From CBDFKQ01 sp965248855 (lineage in GTDB: Bacteria > Bacteroidota > Bacteroidia > Cytophagales > 172606-1), in assembly GCA_965248855.1 (NCBI GenBank), contig CBDFKQ010000010.1, positions 1-64,000 on the forward strand: a DNA stretch of 64,000 nucleotides, read 5' to 3'. This document shows positions 26,743-34,916 of this stretch, one piece after another. The notes beneath the pieces were generated by a model that had not been told where the DNA came from, did not search any database, and saw nothing but the letters and a program-made list of their open reading frames with translations. Numbering within the stretch: the stretch's first letter is position 1; every line of letters begins with the position of its first letter. Made by a program: the position numbers and the translations under genes.

Positions 26743-27930
26743 TTGAGCAAGATTGTAGTAACAGGGATTGGTATAATAAGTGCTATTGGAAATTCTGTTA
26801 GTGAAAATTACAACTCACTAATTAATAACCATTCCGGAATATCCTTATCAGACAATTTTCCATCAAAATATTCAGTAATTCTCCCTATGGGGCAAGTTTC
26901 GCTCTCCAATGAAGCTTTCAAAGAAAAATTGAATATTACTGATTCAGGGATTACTCGCACAAGTTTGTTGGCACACCATGCTTTTAAGGAAGCACTCAAT
27001 GATGCAAATCTATCTCTTAAAGATTTAGTTTCTCCTGAAACTGCATTAGTTGGAGGCACTACAGTTGGCGGAATATGTTTAACAGATGAGTTATATCGGG
27101 CTTCTAAAGGAAATGAAAAAGACAAAACATTTTTATCATCCTACGATTTTGCTTCTGTATTTTTAAGTATTCAACATCACTATAAAATGCAGGGAATAGT
27201 GAATACAATCAACACGGCTTGCTCTTCTTCTGCCAATGCAATTATGTATGGTTGCAGACTTATAAAAAATGGATTTGCAAATAAAGTTATAGCAGGTGGG
27301 GCAGATAGCCTCTCTAAATTTACTATAAATGGTTTTAATGCGTTGCGTATTCTCTCGGATGAAAATTGTAAACCCTTCGACAAAAATAGAAAAGGATTAA
27401 ATTTGGGAGAAGGAGCAGCATTTTTAGTTTTAGAAAAAGAAGCAGATGCTTACAATAAAAAGGTTTATGCAGAAGTAAGTGGCTACTATAATTCGAACGA
27501 TTCTTTTCATCCTTCATCTTTATCAGAGCAAGGTGACGGGCCTTTTTTATGTATGGAAGGGGCGCTAAAGCTTGCCATGTTAAAACCTGATCAAATTGAT
27601 TTCATAAACGCACATGGAACCGGAACCGAGAATAATGATGAATCGGAAAGTAAAGCAATGATTAATTTATTTAAGAATGTACCTGATTTCGCTTCAACAA
27701 AATCTTTTACCGGTCATACCCTCGGCGCAGCAAGTGCCTTAGAAGCTGTTTTTAGTATTTTAAATATTAAATATCAGGAAGTTTATAAAAATATTGGATT
27801 TGAAAATGCTATTGACGGTACAGATTTAATCCCCGTTTTATCAAATAAAAAAACTTCTATAAATCATGTAATGTCAAATTCTTTTGGATTCGGAGGAAAT
27901 TGTACGTCATTAATTTTCTCAAAATTCTGA
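26743..27930 (+). CDS. Beta-ketoacyl-ACP synthase II-like ketosynthase (active)
   Basis: 395 residues from a TTG start, one base after the ACP stop (translational coupling likely). KAS I/II fold with full Cys-His-His triad: Cys160 in NTACSSSANA, His290 in NAHGTGTE and His324 in KSFTGHTLGAAS. GEGAAFLVLE and SNSFGFGGNC are family landmarks. It performs chain elongation by decarboxylative condensation with malonyl-ACP. It is followed 4 bp later by a catalytically dead homologue, giving the KS-alpha/KS-beta pairing known from type II polyketide systems. No ketoreductase or dehydratase is present in the operon, so reduction would rely on enzymes elsewhere or not occur. Confidence 0.9.
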   Translation: MSKIVVTGIGIISAIGNSVSENYNSLINNHSGISLSDNFPSKYSVILPMGQVSLSNEAFKEKLNITDSGITRTSLLAHHAFKEALNDANLSLKDLVSPETALVGGTTVGGICLTDELYRASKGNEKDKTFLSSYDFASVFLSIQHHYKMQGIVNTINTACSSSANAIMYGCRLIKNGFANKVIAGGADSLSKFTINGFNALRILSDENCKPFDKNRKGLNLGEGAAFLVLEKEADAYNKKVYAEVSGYYNSNDSFHPSSLSEQGDGPFLCMEGALKLAMLKPDQIDFINAHGTGTENNDESESKAMINLFKNVPDFASTKSFTGHTLGAASALEAVFSILNIKYQEVYKNIGFENAIDGTDLIPVLSNKKTSINHVMSNSFGFGGNCTSLIFSKF

Positions 27931-27934
27931 AAAA

Positions 27935-28987
27935 ATGTTTTATATAAACGATACAGTTTGCATTTCACCTCAACACACTTTTTCGGATATTAATATTGAA
28001 ATTCTTAATGAATGTGAAAACAATTTCTTAAAAGTTTTAGAACCCATTTATGAAGGCCTGTCTCACAATGCTCTGCGCCGAATGAGCAAAAGTGTACGTA
28101 CTGCTTTAGTTGCAAGTCTATCAGTTCTTAAAAGAAACTCCTCAACCTGCGACGGAATTATAATTGGAAGCGGTAACGGATCCATGGAAGAAACCGGAAA
28201 GTTTTTAGACCAGCTTATTGAATACAACGAAGGAATGCTTACCCCCGGTAATTTTGTACAAAGTTCGCCCAATGCAATAACAGGGCAAATAAGTTTACTC
28301 ACAAAAAATAAAAATTATAATATCACTCATGTCCACAAAGGCTTGGCTTTCGAAAATTCCATGTTGGATGCTGCAATGTTACTAAAAGAAAATCCTTCAA
28401 AAAATTATTTAATAGGTGGTGTTGATGAAACCTCATCTTATCATTATCAATTGGATGATCAGGAAGGTTGGTATAAAAAGGAAAGAATTTCAAATAAATA
28501 CTTATATGAATCCGGCACGGCTGGAAGCATTGCCGGTGAAGGAGCTGCAATGTTTATATTGAGTAATAATAAAGAAAATTCTCTGGCGAAGATACAATCA
28601 TTTACTACTGTTCACACTAGTGATTTGCAGGTAGTGAAGGAAAAAATCCAACAATTTTTATCTGCAAATTTACCACCCGAAGAAAAAATAGATTTACTTA
28701 TTAATGGAGAAAACGGAGATGAGAGATTATTAAAATATTACTTGGCTTGTGAGAGCCTTTTAGATAATGAAATTTCAATTGTAAGATTTAAACACATGAG
28801 TGGAGAGTATTCCACTGCTTCAGCTTTTGCTCTTTGGCTGGCTTGTAATGTATTAGGTAAAAAAACTTCAATCCCAAAACATTGTTTTAAAAATAAAACT
28901 TCTGAAAAAAATTATAAAAATATTTTAATTTATAATACCCATAAAGGGGAACAGCATGGCTTAATGTTGGTGAAGAGAGTGGATTAA
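27935..28987 (+). CDS. Inactive ketosynthase homologue (chain-length-factor-like)
   Basis: 350 residues with the thiolase/ketosynthase fold: GIIIGSGNGSMEETGKFLDQL, a QSSPNAITGQIS turn and GGVDETSSYHYQ. The active-site Cys is missing: where the active partner has TACSSSANA this protein has HVHKGLAFE. The later His of GHTLGAAS is replaced by Glu in KHMSGEYSTASA. By analogy to KS-beta/chain-length factors of type II polyketide systems it would pair with the active ketosynthase just upstream (4-bp gap) and shape the product tunnel; that is inference. Last gene of the operon. Downstream is a MITE-like repeat. Confidence 0.8.
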   Translation: MFYINDTVCISPQHTFSDINIEILNECENNFLKVLEPIYEGLSHNALRRMSKSVRTALVASLSVLKRNSSTCDGIIIGSGNGSMEETGKFLDQLIEYNEGMLTPGNFVQSSPNAITGQISLLTKNKNYNITHVHKGLAFENSMLDAAMLLKENPSKNYLIGGVDETSSYHYQLDDQEGWYKKERISNKYLYESGTAGSIAGEGAAMFILSNNKENSLAKIQSFTTVHTSDLQVVKEKIQQFLSANLPPEEKIDLLINGENGDERLLKYYLACESLLDNEISIVRFKHMSGEYSTASAFALWLACNVLGKKTSIPKHCFKNKTSEKNYKNILIYNTHKGEQHGLMLVKRVD

Positions 28988-29000
28988 AATTATAGAATAA

Positions 29001-29154
29001 AACCTCACCTAGCCCCTCCTTGAAAAAAGGAGGGGAATGATTTAAAATAAAATTTATTGGAAATTTTTAAAATATACCTACCACCACATTACCTTAAAAA
29101 ATATTGATCTCTAAAAACACCCCTCCTTTTTTCAAGAAGGGGTCGGGGGAGGTT
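29001..29154. repeat. MITE-like element with C/G-rich inverted-repeat arms
   Basis: Left arm 29001-29036 (AACCTCACCTAGCCCCTCC, then a short A-rich loop and GGAGGGG) is the inverted complement, with a few mismatches, of the right arm 29118-29154 (CCCCTCC, T-rich, AAGGGG, GGGGGAGGTT). Each arm folds on itself too. The 81-bp interior is AT-rich and non-coding. No transposase is in the window. A single arm occurs at 4864-4900. The left arm could also terminate the biosynthetic operon. Confidence 0.65.
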
Positions 29155-29185
29155 AATAGGTTATTTATAAGTCCAAATACTTTAC

Positions 29186-29761
29186 CTATTCTATCTCAAT
29201 ATCATATTTACTTAACAAGCCAATAATTCCTTCCTTCGAAAATTTTGCTTTTTTAATTTTATTAATCTCCGGATCAAAAGAATAATTAAAGGCGGTGCGA
29301 AAATCTGTTTTCTCCAAATTTGTTCTTTCAAAGTTAGCGTTCAGGAGATCGCAATTTTTAAAAACCGCCATTGATAAATCGGTTTCTACAAAATCAACTT
29401 CTTTTAATGAGCATTCAACAAATAATGTTTTTTTCATCTTCATTTGAAAGAACGAACAATAGTCTAATTGGCAGTTATTAAAGGATGCAGAAAAAAGAAA
29501 ACTATTACATTTACTAAAGTCTGCGCCCATTAATTTACACTCCTTAAATTTCACTGTTTTTATTCCGGAATTTTTCATTATTGCCATTGAAAAATTGCAT
29601 GCAATAAAACTGCAATCGATAAAATCAGTATTTGTTAAATTGCTTTTTGTGAAATTACAGTTTATAAATTCGCAATCAATATACTCTATCTTAGTTAATT
29701 TTTTTTCTGAATAATCTATGTTTTCGAATTTTTGATCCTGGTTGGATAAGGCGTTTGACAT
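29186..29761 (-). CDS. Pentapeptide repeat protein
   Basis: 191 residues of near-continuous A(D/N)LxX-type pentapeptides in Phe/Leu/Cys-centred rows, for example FINCNFTKSNLTNTDFIDCSF and FVETDLSMAVFKNCDLLNAN, giving a right-handed quadrilateral beta-helix. There is a break near residues 50-75 and a C-terminal helix (EGIIGLLSKYDIEIE) after the helix end. This overall layout resembles Qnr/McbG-type proteins, which mimic DNA and shield gyrase, but such similarity does not prove that role. Single gene, convergent with the cluster operon. Confidence 0.85.
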   Translation of the reverse strand: MSNALSNQDQKFENIDYSEKKLTKIEYIDCEFINCNFTKSNLTNTDFIDCSFIACNFSMAIMKNSGIKTVKFKECKLMGADFSKCNSFLFSASFNNCQLDYCSFFQMKMKKTLFVECSLKEVDFVETDLSMAVFKNCDLLNANFERTNLEKTDFRTAFNYSFDPEINKIKKAKFSKEGIIGLLSKYDIEIE

Positions 29762-30124
29762 TGTATAAATTCTTATATAATAACTATTTGGCTAAAAAAT
29801 GAATTATTTATTAAAATATTCCTCAATATAAACCATTCTTTACGTTTAATTATGAACTAGATATAGAATAAAGAAATCTTTTAACTATATTCTATAATAA
29901 AAATTACAACTTGATTAGCATTCTAAGAATGTGTGATTTATGTAAATAATTCTAGCATTTATGTAACTTTTTCTCCTACAAATCAATCTACATTTGATTT
30001 TTGCAACTAAAGTAAATTACTTTTTGTGTCAAATGCTCCGTCCTGTAATTAATTGACATGTTTAGCCTTGCTTAAATATTATTAAATCTTTTGATCAAAG
30101 TTTAGGTTAATTAATTTTCAAAAA
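29762..30124. other. Divergent promoter region, no gene
   Basis: 363 bp of AT-rich DNA between the pentapeptide gene and ccoN, which are transcribed away from each other. It must hold promoters for both. A TTGATCAA palindrome at about 30090-30097 was noted but is too short to call an FNR/CRP site. Confidence 0.5.
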
Positions 30125-32242
30125 ATGAAGTTAAATTTTAAAGTGACTATAATATTTATTGCGTTTCTAATTTTTTCGGAAAATATATACGCAGAGGGGG
30201 TGAATAATATTATTAATAATACCTCATTTGGGCTATGGCTAATTATGTTTGTTTGTATAACACCTTTTATATTTTTAATTTTTAATTTGTTTATCCTACT
30301 TCAAAATCGAATAGTTGAAAATTTACATTGGAAAAAAAGAAGTTTAAACAATCACTTTTCAGAATATTTTAAAAATTTAAATTCAAACCAAATTGAACAT
30401 TTTTTAAAATTAAAAGATAATGAAAAAATAAAAAAAATCTCAATCATTTTAATTTTATTTTTCTGCGGTAACGATTTATTTGCTCAAAATCCTGAGGCTG
30501 CACATAAGCCATTATTAAGTCAACCCGGAATAATTATCACATTGATATTAATGGCTATACCTATTTTGTTGGGTGTCATTTTTGCTTTGGTTCAGGCTAA
30601 TAATGCAGTAAAGAAAATTATTAACAAATCAAAACTTAAAGAAGCCGAGAACTTTGCTGAACATTTAAAAACACTGGAAGACCCTGAGTTGGAAACGGAA
30701 TTGCTGAACCGTAGAAATATATTAAACTATAACATTGCAAACAACGAACTTTCGGGATCTGAAAAAGCTGAAGATATAAAAGGAATAATAATTGATGTGG
30801 GAGATAAGCGAAAAAGTTCTTTTACAGAACAAAAAAAGAAGTCGACACACCGTCCTCTTTTAGAACCGGATATTAGTAAACTTATTATAGGTTATTGTGT
30901 ATGCTCTGCTTTTTGGTTAGTAATAGGCACAGGTATTGGAGAATATTTAGGAATAAAATTTGTTTCGCCTGATGTTGATCACATTAGTTGGTTAAGTTTT
31001 GGAAGGTTAAGACCTGTTCATACCAATATTGTTTTTTGGGGTTGGGCTTCTTTAGGTATGATTGGGCTTGGTTATTATGTAGTTCCAATGGTTAGTAATG
31101 CCAAAATATACAGCATTAAATGGGGTTGGATTGCTTTAGCTTGTACCAATTTAATGGTTATACTAGGCTCCATTTGTTTAATGAGTGGTCTTAACAATGG
31201 AGGAGGGGAATTTAGGGAATATATTTGGCCTGTGATGGCGCTTTTTGCTGTTGCACTTATACTTACATTGGCAAATTTTTTATTAACGGTTGCAAAGCGA
31301 TCAACCAAAGAAATTTATATATCCAATTGGTTTATCATTTCCGCTCTCATTTTTACCATAATTGTTGCCCTCACAGCTTATTTACCTTTTTGGCAAGATG
31401 GTGTAAGTGAAACCATTGTGCAAGGGTATTTTATGCATTCGGGTGTTGGCATGTGGTTTACTTTATATACAGTTGGCTTACTTTATTATTTTATTCCACA
31501 ACAAGTTAACAAACCCATTTATGCTTATAGTTTAGGGATATTAGCTTTTTGGACTCAAATTATATTCTATACCATTATCGGTACTCATCACTTCATATTT
31601 GCTCCCCTTCCCTGGTGGTTACAAACGGTTGCAATTATTGGTAGTGCAGGTATGATTATCCCTGTTGTAGCTGCGACAGTAAATTTTTCTATGACATTTA
31701 AAGGCCAATGGCATAGAGTATCACATAGTTATACTTTGCCGTTTTTCCTTGTTGCGGTAGTATATTATTTTATTGTTTCGATGCAAGGTACAGCTGAAGC
31801 TTTTAAATTTACTAATTTGCTATGGCATTTTACAGATTTTACTGTTGCGCATGCCCATTTAGGTTTCTATGGCATCATCACATTCGCACTATGGGGTGGC
31901 ATGTATGCAATTATACCTCGCCTCACGGGTAAAGAACCACCTCAAGTATTAGTTGGTGCTCATTTTTGGCTGGCATTTATTGGTCTTTTATTTTACGCCC
32001 TTCCGTTGTCTTATGGTGCCACTTTACGCGGTTTAATGTGGATGGAAGGAAAACCATTTATTGATAGTGTAGTGTTAATGTTTGATTATTGGCTTTGGCG
32101 AGCAATAGGAGGGAGTTTGATGTTTGTTTCTCACTTGGTATTTGCGTTTAATCTTTACAAAATGACTTGGAAGGAGGTTGAAGATGTGGACGTAACAACT
32201 GAAGCCTTCAAGATAATTGAAAATCAAGCCTTGCCACAATAA
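30125..32242 (+). CDS. ccoN: cbb3-type cytochrome c oxidase subunit I with duplicated N-terminal extension
   Basis: Catalytic subunit of the high-affinity cbb3 terminal oxidase in the inner membrane. 705 residues, about 230 longer than usual. The core starts near residue 243. Ligands seen: His299 (RPVHTN), His438 (FMHSGVG), the cross-linked Tyr482 six residues before the CuB pair His488-His489 (GTHHF), then His568 and His576/His578 (HFTDFTVAHAH) for the hemes. The extension holds two copies of one module at about 6-98 and 104-198: signal-like hydrophobic segment, short loop, membrane helix, amphipathic charged tail. First gene of a four-gene operon. Confidence 0.93.
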   Translation: MKLNFKVTIIFIAFLIFSENIYAEGVNNIINNTSFGLWLIMFVCITPFIFLIFNLFILLQNRIVENLHWKKRSLNNHFSEYFKNLNSNQIEHFLKLKDNEKIKKISIILILFFCGNDLFAQNPEAAHKPLLSQPGIIITLILMAIPILLGVIFALVQANNAVKKIINKSKLKEAENFAEHLKTLEDPELETELLNRRNILNYNIANNELSGSEKAEDIKGIIIDVGDKRKSSFTEQKKKSTHRPLLEPDISKLIIGYCVCSAFWLVIGTGIGEYLGIKFVSPDVDHISWLSFGRLRPVHTNIVFWGWASLGMIGLGYYVVPMVSNAKIYSIKWGWIALACTNLMVILGSICLMSGLNNGGGEFREYIWPVMALFAVALILTLANFLLTVAKRSTKEIYISNWFIISALIFTIIVALTAYLPFWQDGVSETIVQGYFMHSGVGMWFTLYTVGLLYYFIPQQVNKPIYAYSLGILAFWTQIIFYTIIGTHHFIFAPLPWWLQTVAIIGSAGMIIPVVAATVNFSMTFKGQWHRVSHSYTLPFFLVAVVYYFIVSMQGTAEAFKFTNLLWHFTDFTVAHAHLGFYGIITFALWGGMYAIIPRLTGKEPPQVLVGAHFWLAFIGLLFYALPLSYGATLRGLMWMEGKPFIDSVVLMFDYWLWRAIGGSLMFVSHLVFAFNLYKMTWKEVEDVDVTTEAFKIIENQALPQ

Positions 32243-32253
32243 TATATAAAGAC

Positions 32254-33267
32254 ATGAATTTATTTAATGATCATAAAAAATTGTTTCCTATTGCAGGAGC
32301 CTTGTTTGCATTTTTAACATATTTAGTAGTTATCGGTCCTGCGTTTGAAAATCAAAGAAATAATGCACCGTTGCCCGGTACAAAACCATTATCGGGCAAT
32401 GCTAAGGAAGGTAAATTAATATATATCGGTGAAGGATGTGTTGGATGCCATTCGCAGCAAGTAAGAAATGTGGAAATGGATAAAATGTTTGGTTCAAGAC
32501 CCGGGATGGCTGCAGATTATGCCAATATAGGTCGAACCAGTATTTGGCAAAATACTGCCACTCTTATGGGAACAGAACGCACAGGTCCTGATCTTACTGA
32601 TGTTGGTAACAGGCAACCAAGTAAAGATTGGAACCTGATGCATCTTTTTAATCCCAGATCGGTTGTTGCACAGTCTATAATGCCATCATATAAATGGCTT
32701 TTTGAAATAAAAGAAAATCCTTCAAAAAATGATGTAATCGTAAATATTCCTACTAAATTTTTAGAAGGACAAACAGGAAAAGTTGTTGCAACTAATGATG
32801 CTTTAAATTTGGTTGCTTATTTACAATCACTCAAACAAACACCATTGCCGGATGGTATTAAACCTTTTGATTTTTTATATAAAAAACCTATTGTAGAAGT
32901 TGCATCGACTAAAGGCAGTGAACCTGCATTAGACGGAAAAGCATTATATGCAGCCAATTGCCAGGCATGCCATCAAGAAAATGGTGAAGGCTTGAAAGGA
33001 GCGTTCCCACCTCTAAAAGGTAGCGCGGTTGTAAATGGAGAAAATTTAGAATTGTATGTAGATATTATTATGAATGGATATGATGCTAGAGCTGATTATG
33101 GAGTTATGGCTGCAGTTGGTACTAATATGAATTTTGATGAGCATCATGTGGCAGCTATTATTAACTATGAAAGAAGCAGCTGGGGTAATACCGGAAAAAA
33201 AGTAACGCCTGAAGAAGTAAATAAAATTTTGGTTCTTGTAAAAAATAAAAAAGCGGAAACAAAATAA
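32254..33267 (+). CDS. ccoO: cbb3 oxidase subunit II fused to a second cytochrome c domain
   Basis: 337 residues. One N-terminal membrane anchor (about 10-30). The CcoO domain has Cys62-x-x-Cys65-His66 (GCVGCHSQQVRN), the TGPDLTDVGNR motif and the distal Met143 (SIMPSYKWL). A linker at about 200-225 leads to another class I cytochrome c domain with Cys236-x-x-Cys239-His240 (NCQACHQENGEG). The second heme domain may replace part of CcoP, the usual diheme subunit, which is not present as a separate gene. 11 bp after ccoN. It would pass electrons from periplasmic donors to CcoN. Confidence 0.92.
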   Translation: MNLFNDHKKLFPIAGALFAFLTYLVVIGPAFENQRNNAPLPGTKPLSGNAKEGKLIYIGEGCVGCHSQQVRNVEMDKMFGSRPGMAADYANIGRTSIWQNTATLMGTERTGPDLTDVGNRQPSKDWNLMHLFNPRSVVAQSIMPSYKWLFEIKENPSKNDVIVNIPTKFLEGQTGKVVATNDALNLVAYLQSLKQTPLPDGIKPFDFLYKKPIVEVASTKGSEPALDGKALYAANCQACHQENGEGLKGAFPPLKGSAVVNGENLELYVDIIMNGYDARADYGVMAAVGTNMNFDEHHVAAIINYERSSWGNTGKKVTPEEVNKILVLVKNKKAETK

Positions 33268-33271
33268 AGAA

Positions 33272-33529
33272 ATGAAGAAATATAAAATAACGATGTTTTT
33301 AATTCTGGTCATTCAAATGTCAGGGATATGTTGTCCCGTTTGCGAACGCAATCAAATTAAGGCCTTGCGAGGAATTATACATGGTTCCGGTCCGGAGAGC
33401 AATTGGGATTATGTTGGTGTAACAGCCATTGGTACGCTGGTCATTTTTACATTAATTTATACTATTAAATGGTTATTAAAGCCGGGTGAAAAAGATTCAA
33501 ACCACATTAAATATTCAATTTTAAAATAA
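33272..33529 (+). CDS. Small membrane protein of the oxidase operon
   Basis: 85 residues: a signal-like segment, a short Cys-rich part (ICCPVCERNQIKALRG), a glycine/serine loop and one membrane helix (about 48-68, VTAIGTLVIFTLIYTIKWLL), with a basic C-terminus. The CCPVC motif might bind a metal such as copper, but that is a guess. It starts 4 bp after ccoO and precedes the next gene by 6 bp, so it is firmly in the oxidase operon and is a candidate for an accessory subunit or assembly factor (CcoQ/CcoS-like size). Confidence 0.75.
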   Translation: MKKYKITMFLILVIQMSGICCPVCERNQIKALRGIIHGSGPESNWDYVGVTAIGTLVIFTLIYTIKWLLKPGEKDSNHIKYSILK

Positions 33530-33535
33530 CTGTTT

Positions 33536-33943
33536 ATGAATCATACAAGCACTGTATTTTTATTTCTAGATAACGATCCTAAGCCTATCGGAGAGTTTTT
33601 AGTTCCGGTTAATTTTGAACTGGATTCACGTAAACTTGTGGATGGAGAACATGTTCTGAAAATTGTAAGTAAAGACCCGATGGGTAAAGAAGGCATTCGT
33701 AAAGTTCCTTTTATTGTAAGGAATGGCCCCGGTATAGCTTTGGAAGGAATGAGTGATAATGAAGTGATTGATGGTGTTATCCCTTTGATGATAAATGCAT
33801 ATGGAAAAGGCGATCAAAAACAGTTTTTAATAGAAGGTAGCGAATCCCCACATTCAATACCTGCATGGCTTTATGTAATAATAATTGGTTTTATTGGCTG
33901 GGCTATTTATTACTCTGTAACAGCAATGAATATGGGTTTGTGA
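33536..33943 (+). CDS. Ig-like domain protein with C-terminal membrane helix, oxidase operon
   Basis: 135 residues. Residues 5-75 form a beta-rich Ig-like domain (IGEFLVPVNFELDSRKLVDGEH, KVPFIVRNGPGIAL). A segment follows like the CcoP linker region (MINAYGKGDQKQFLIEG), then a C-terminal membrane helix (about 110-128, IPAWLYVIIIGFIGWAIYY). No heme motif. The domain has no signal peptide, so the soluble part would be cytoplasmic unless inserted differently. Last gene of the ccoN operon, 6 bp after the small Cys-rich protein; terminator at 34034. Possibly a structural anchor taking the place of CcoP's membrane part. Confidence 0.7.
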   Translation: MNHTSTVFLFLDNDPKPIGEFLVPVNFELDSRKLVDGEHVLKIVSKDPMGKEGIRKVPFIVRNGPGIALEGMSDNEVIDGVIPLMINAYGKGDQKQFLIEGSESPHSIPAWLYVIIIGFIGWAIYYSVTAMNMGL

Positions 33944-34033
33944 TTTGTTTCAAATCTTATTGAGCGTTAAAAAATTTATGGAATAAATTTTTTTAAAATA
34001 GCCGGGAAGGGAGTTAAAAGTGAACAGAATTAA

Positions 34034-34059
34034 AAGAAGGGATTTTTTTATCCCTTCTT
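34034..34059. terminator. Bidirectional intrinsic terminator
   Basis: AAGAAGGGA pairs with TCCCTTCTT around 8 bases, lying between the convergent oxidase operon and the outer-membrane-protein gene. Confidence 0.8.
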
Positions 34060-34066
34060 AATATAG

Positions 34067-34897
34067 CTAAAGCCTTATTCCAATATTTATTGCATTAATA
34101 TCTTCATTGGGGTTAAATCCTTTTCCGGTTTGAAACAATGGATTAAGATCATATTTTATAAATAAACTTATATCACTAAAACCAACTTCGGCCATTAGGC
34201 CATAGCGAAAATCATTAAGAAAAAAGCTATTGACTGTTTTTTCTTTTTTACCGTCATCATATTTTAATTTATTCCAACTTTTTAATCTGATTCCGGCATA
34301 ACCTCCAAGGCCAAGTTTAAGTTTTCCTTGGTGAGCATCATTTAAATCCAAAGTGAACATAATAGGTACGCTTAAATATGCTACTCCTAATTTACTTTTT
34401 CGCAAGTGAAGCATTCCCCCATTAGGATCTTTGTCTGTTAAAGTGGCGTGGTGAAGTGAATCGGAAGTGGACAATCGAACATCTTTCTCAAACATAAATC
34501 CATTCCACGACAATTCAATGCCCGTATTGAAAAAGAATGGACTTTTATCCTTACCTATGTGAACCTGTTTCAAATAAGTAAATGCAACATATTTTACCGC
34601 ATTACGAAGATGATATTGAGAGCCGGAAGAAGGGAAATTACCTTTTTCGACAAAATTATTAAAGCCCAAATCAATTAACCATTCTGTATCTAGTCGTTTT
34701 ATTTTACTGGAGTCTTTAGATTTATCATGTCTTTTAAAGTTTATTGAATTATGCCCATGTTCGTTTTTATCTTTACGGAACCGGATAATAATTTCGTCAT
34801 CATCATCTTTTTTTGTAGAATCTTTTTTGCTTTCGGTTTGAGCAAAAGCAAAAAATTGTATGCTGATAAAAACAAGACTAAAAAATATGTATTTCAT
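34067..34897 (-). CDS. Outer membrane beta-barrel protein (PorT-like)
   Basis: About 276 residues from ATG 34897 (MKYIFFSLVFISIQFFAFAQ, a clean signal peptide). A longer frame from 34963 would precede the signal. An acidic/basic low-complexity segment (KKDSTKKDDDDEI) follows, then alternating beta-strand sequence ending in NIGIRL, typical of small outer-membrane barrels. The function is unknown. It is the last gene of an ECF sigma, anti-sigma-like, barrel trio on the minus strand, a common Bacteroidota arrangement in which the barrel may be part of an envelope response. Confidence 0.7.
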   Translation of the reverse strand: MKYIFFSLVFISIQFFAFAQTESKKDSTKKDDDDEIIIRFRKDKNEHGHNSINFKRHDKSKDSSKIKRLDTEWLIDLGFNNFVEKGNFPSSGSQYHLRNAVKYVAFTYLKQVHIGKDKSPFFFNTGIELSWNGFMFEKDVRLSTSDSLHHATLTDKDPNGGMLHLRKSKLGVAYLSVPIMFTLDLNDAHQGKLKLGLGGYAGIRLKSWNKLKYDDGKKEKTVNSFFLNDFRYGLMAEVGFSDISLFIKYDLNPLFQTGKGFNPNEDINAINIGIRL

Positions 34898-34916
34898 AAT
34901 TGTATTGATTAAAATT

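Noticed and set aside
30085..30100. FNR/CRP-like site before ccoN
   Set aside because: Only a TTGATCAA palindrome without the 4-bp spacer of an FNR box; chance occurrence in AT-rich DNA is likely.
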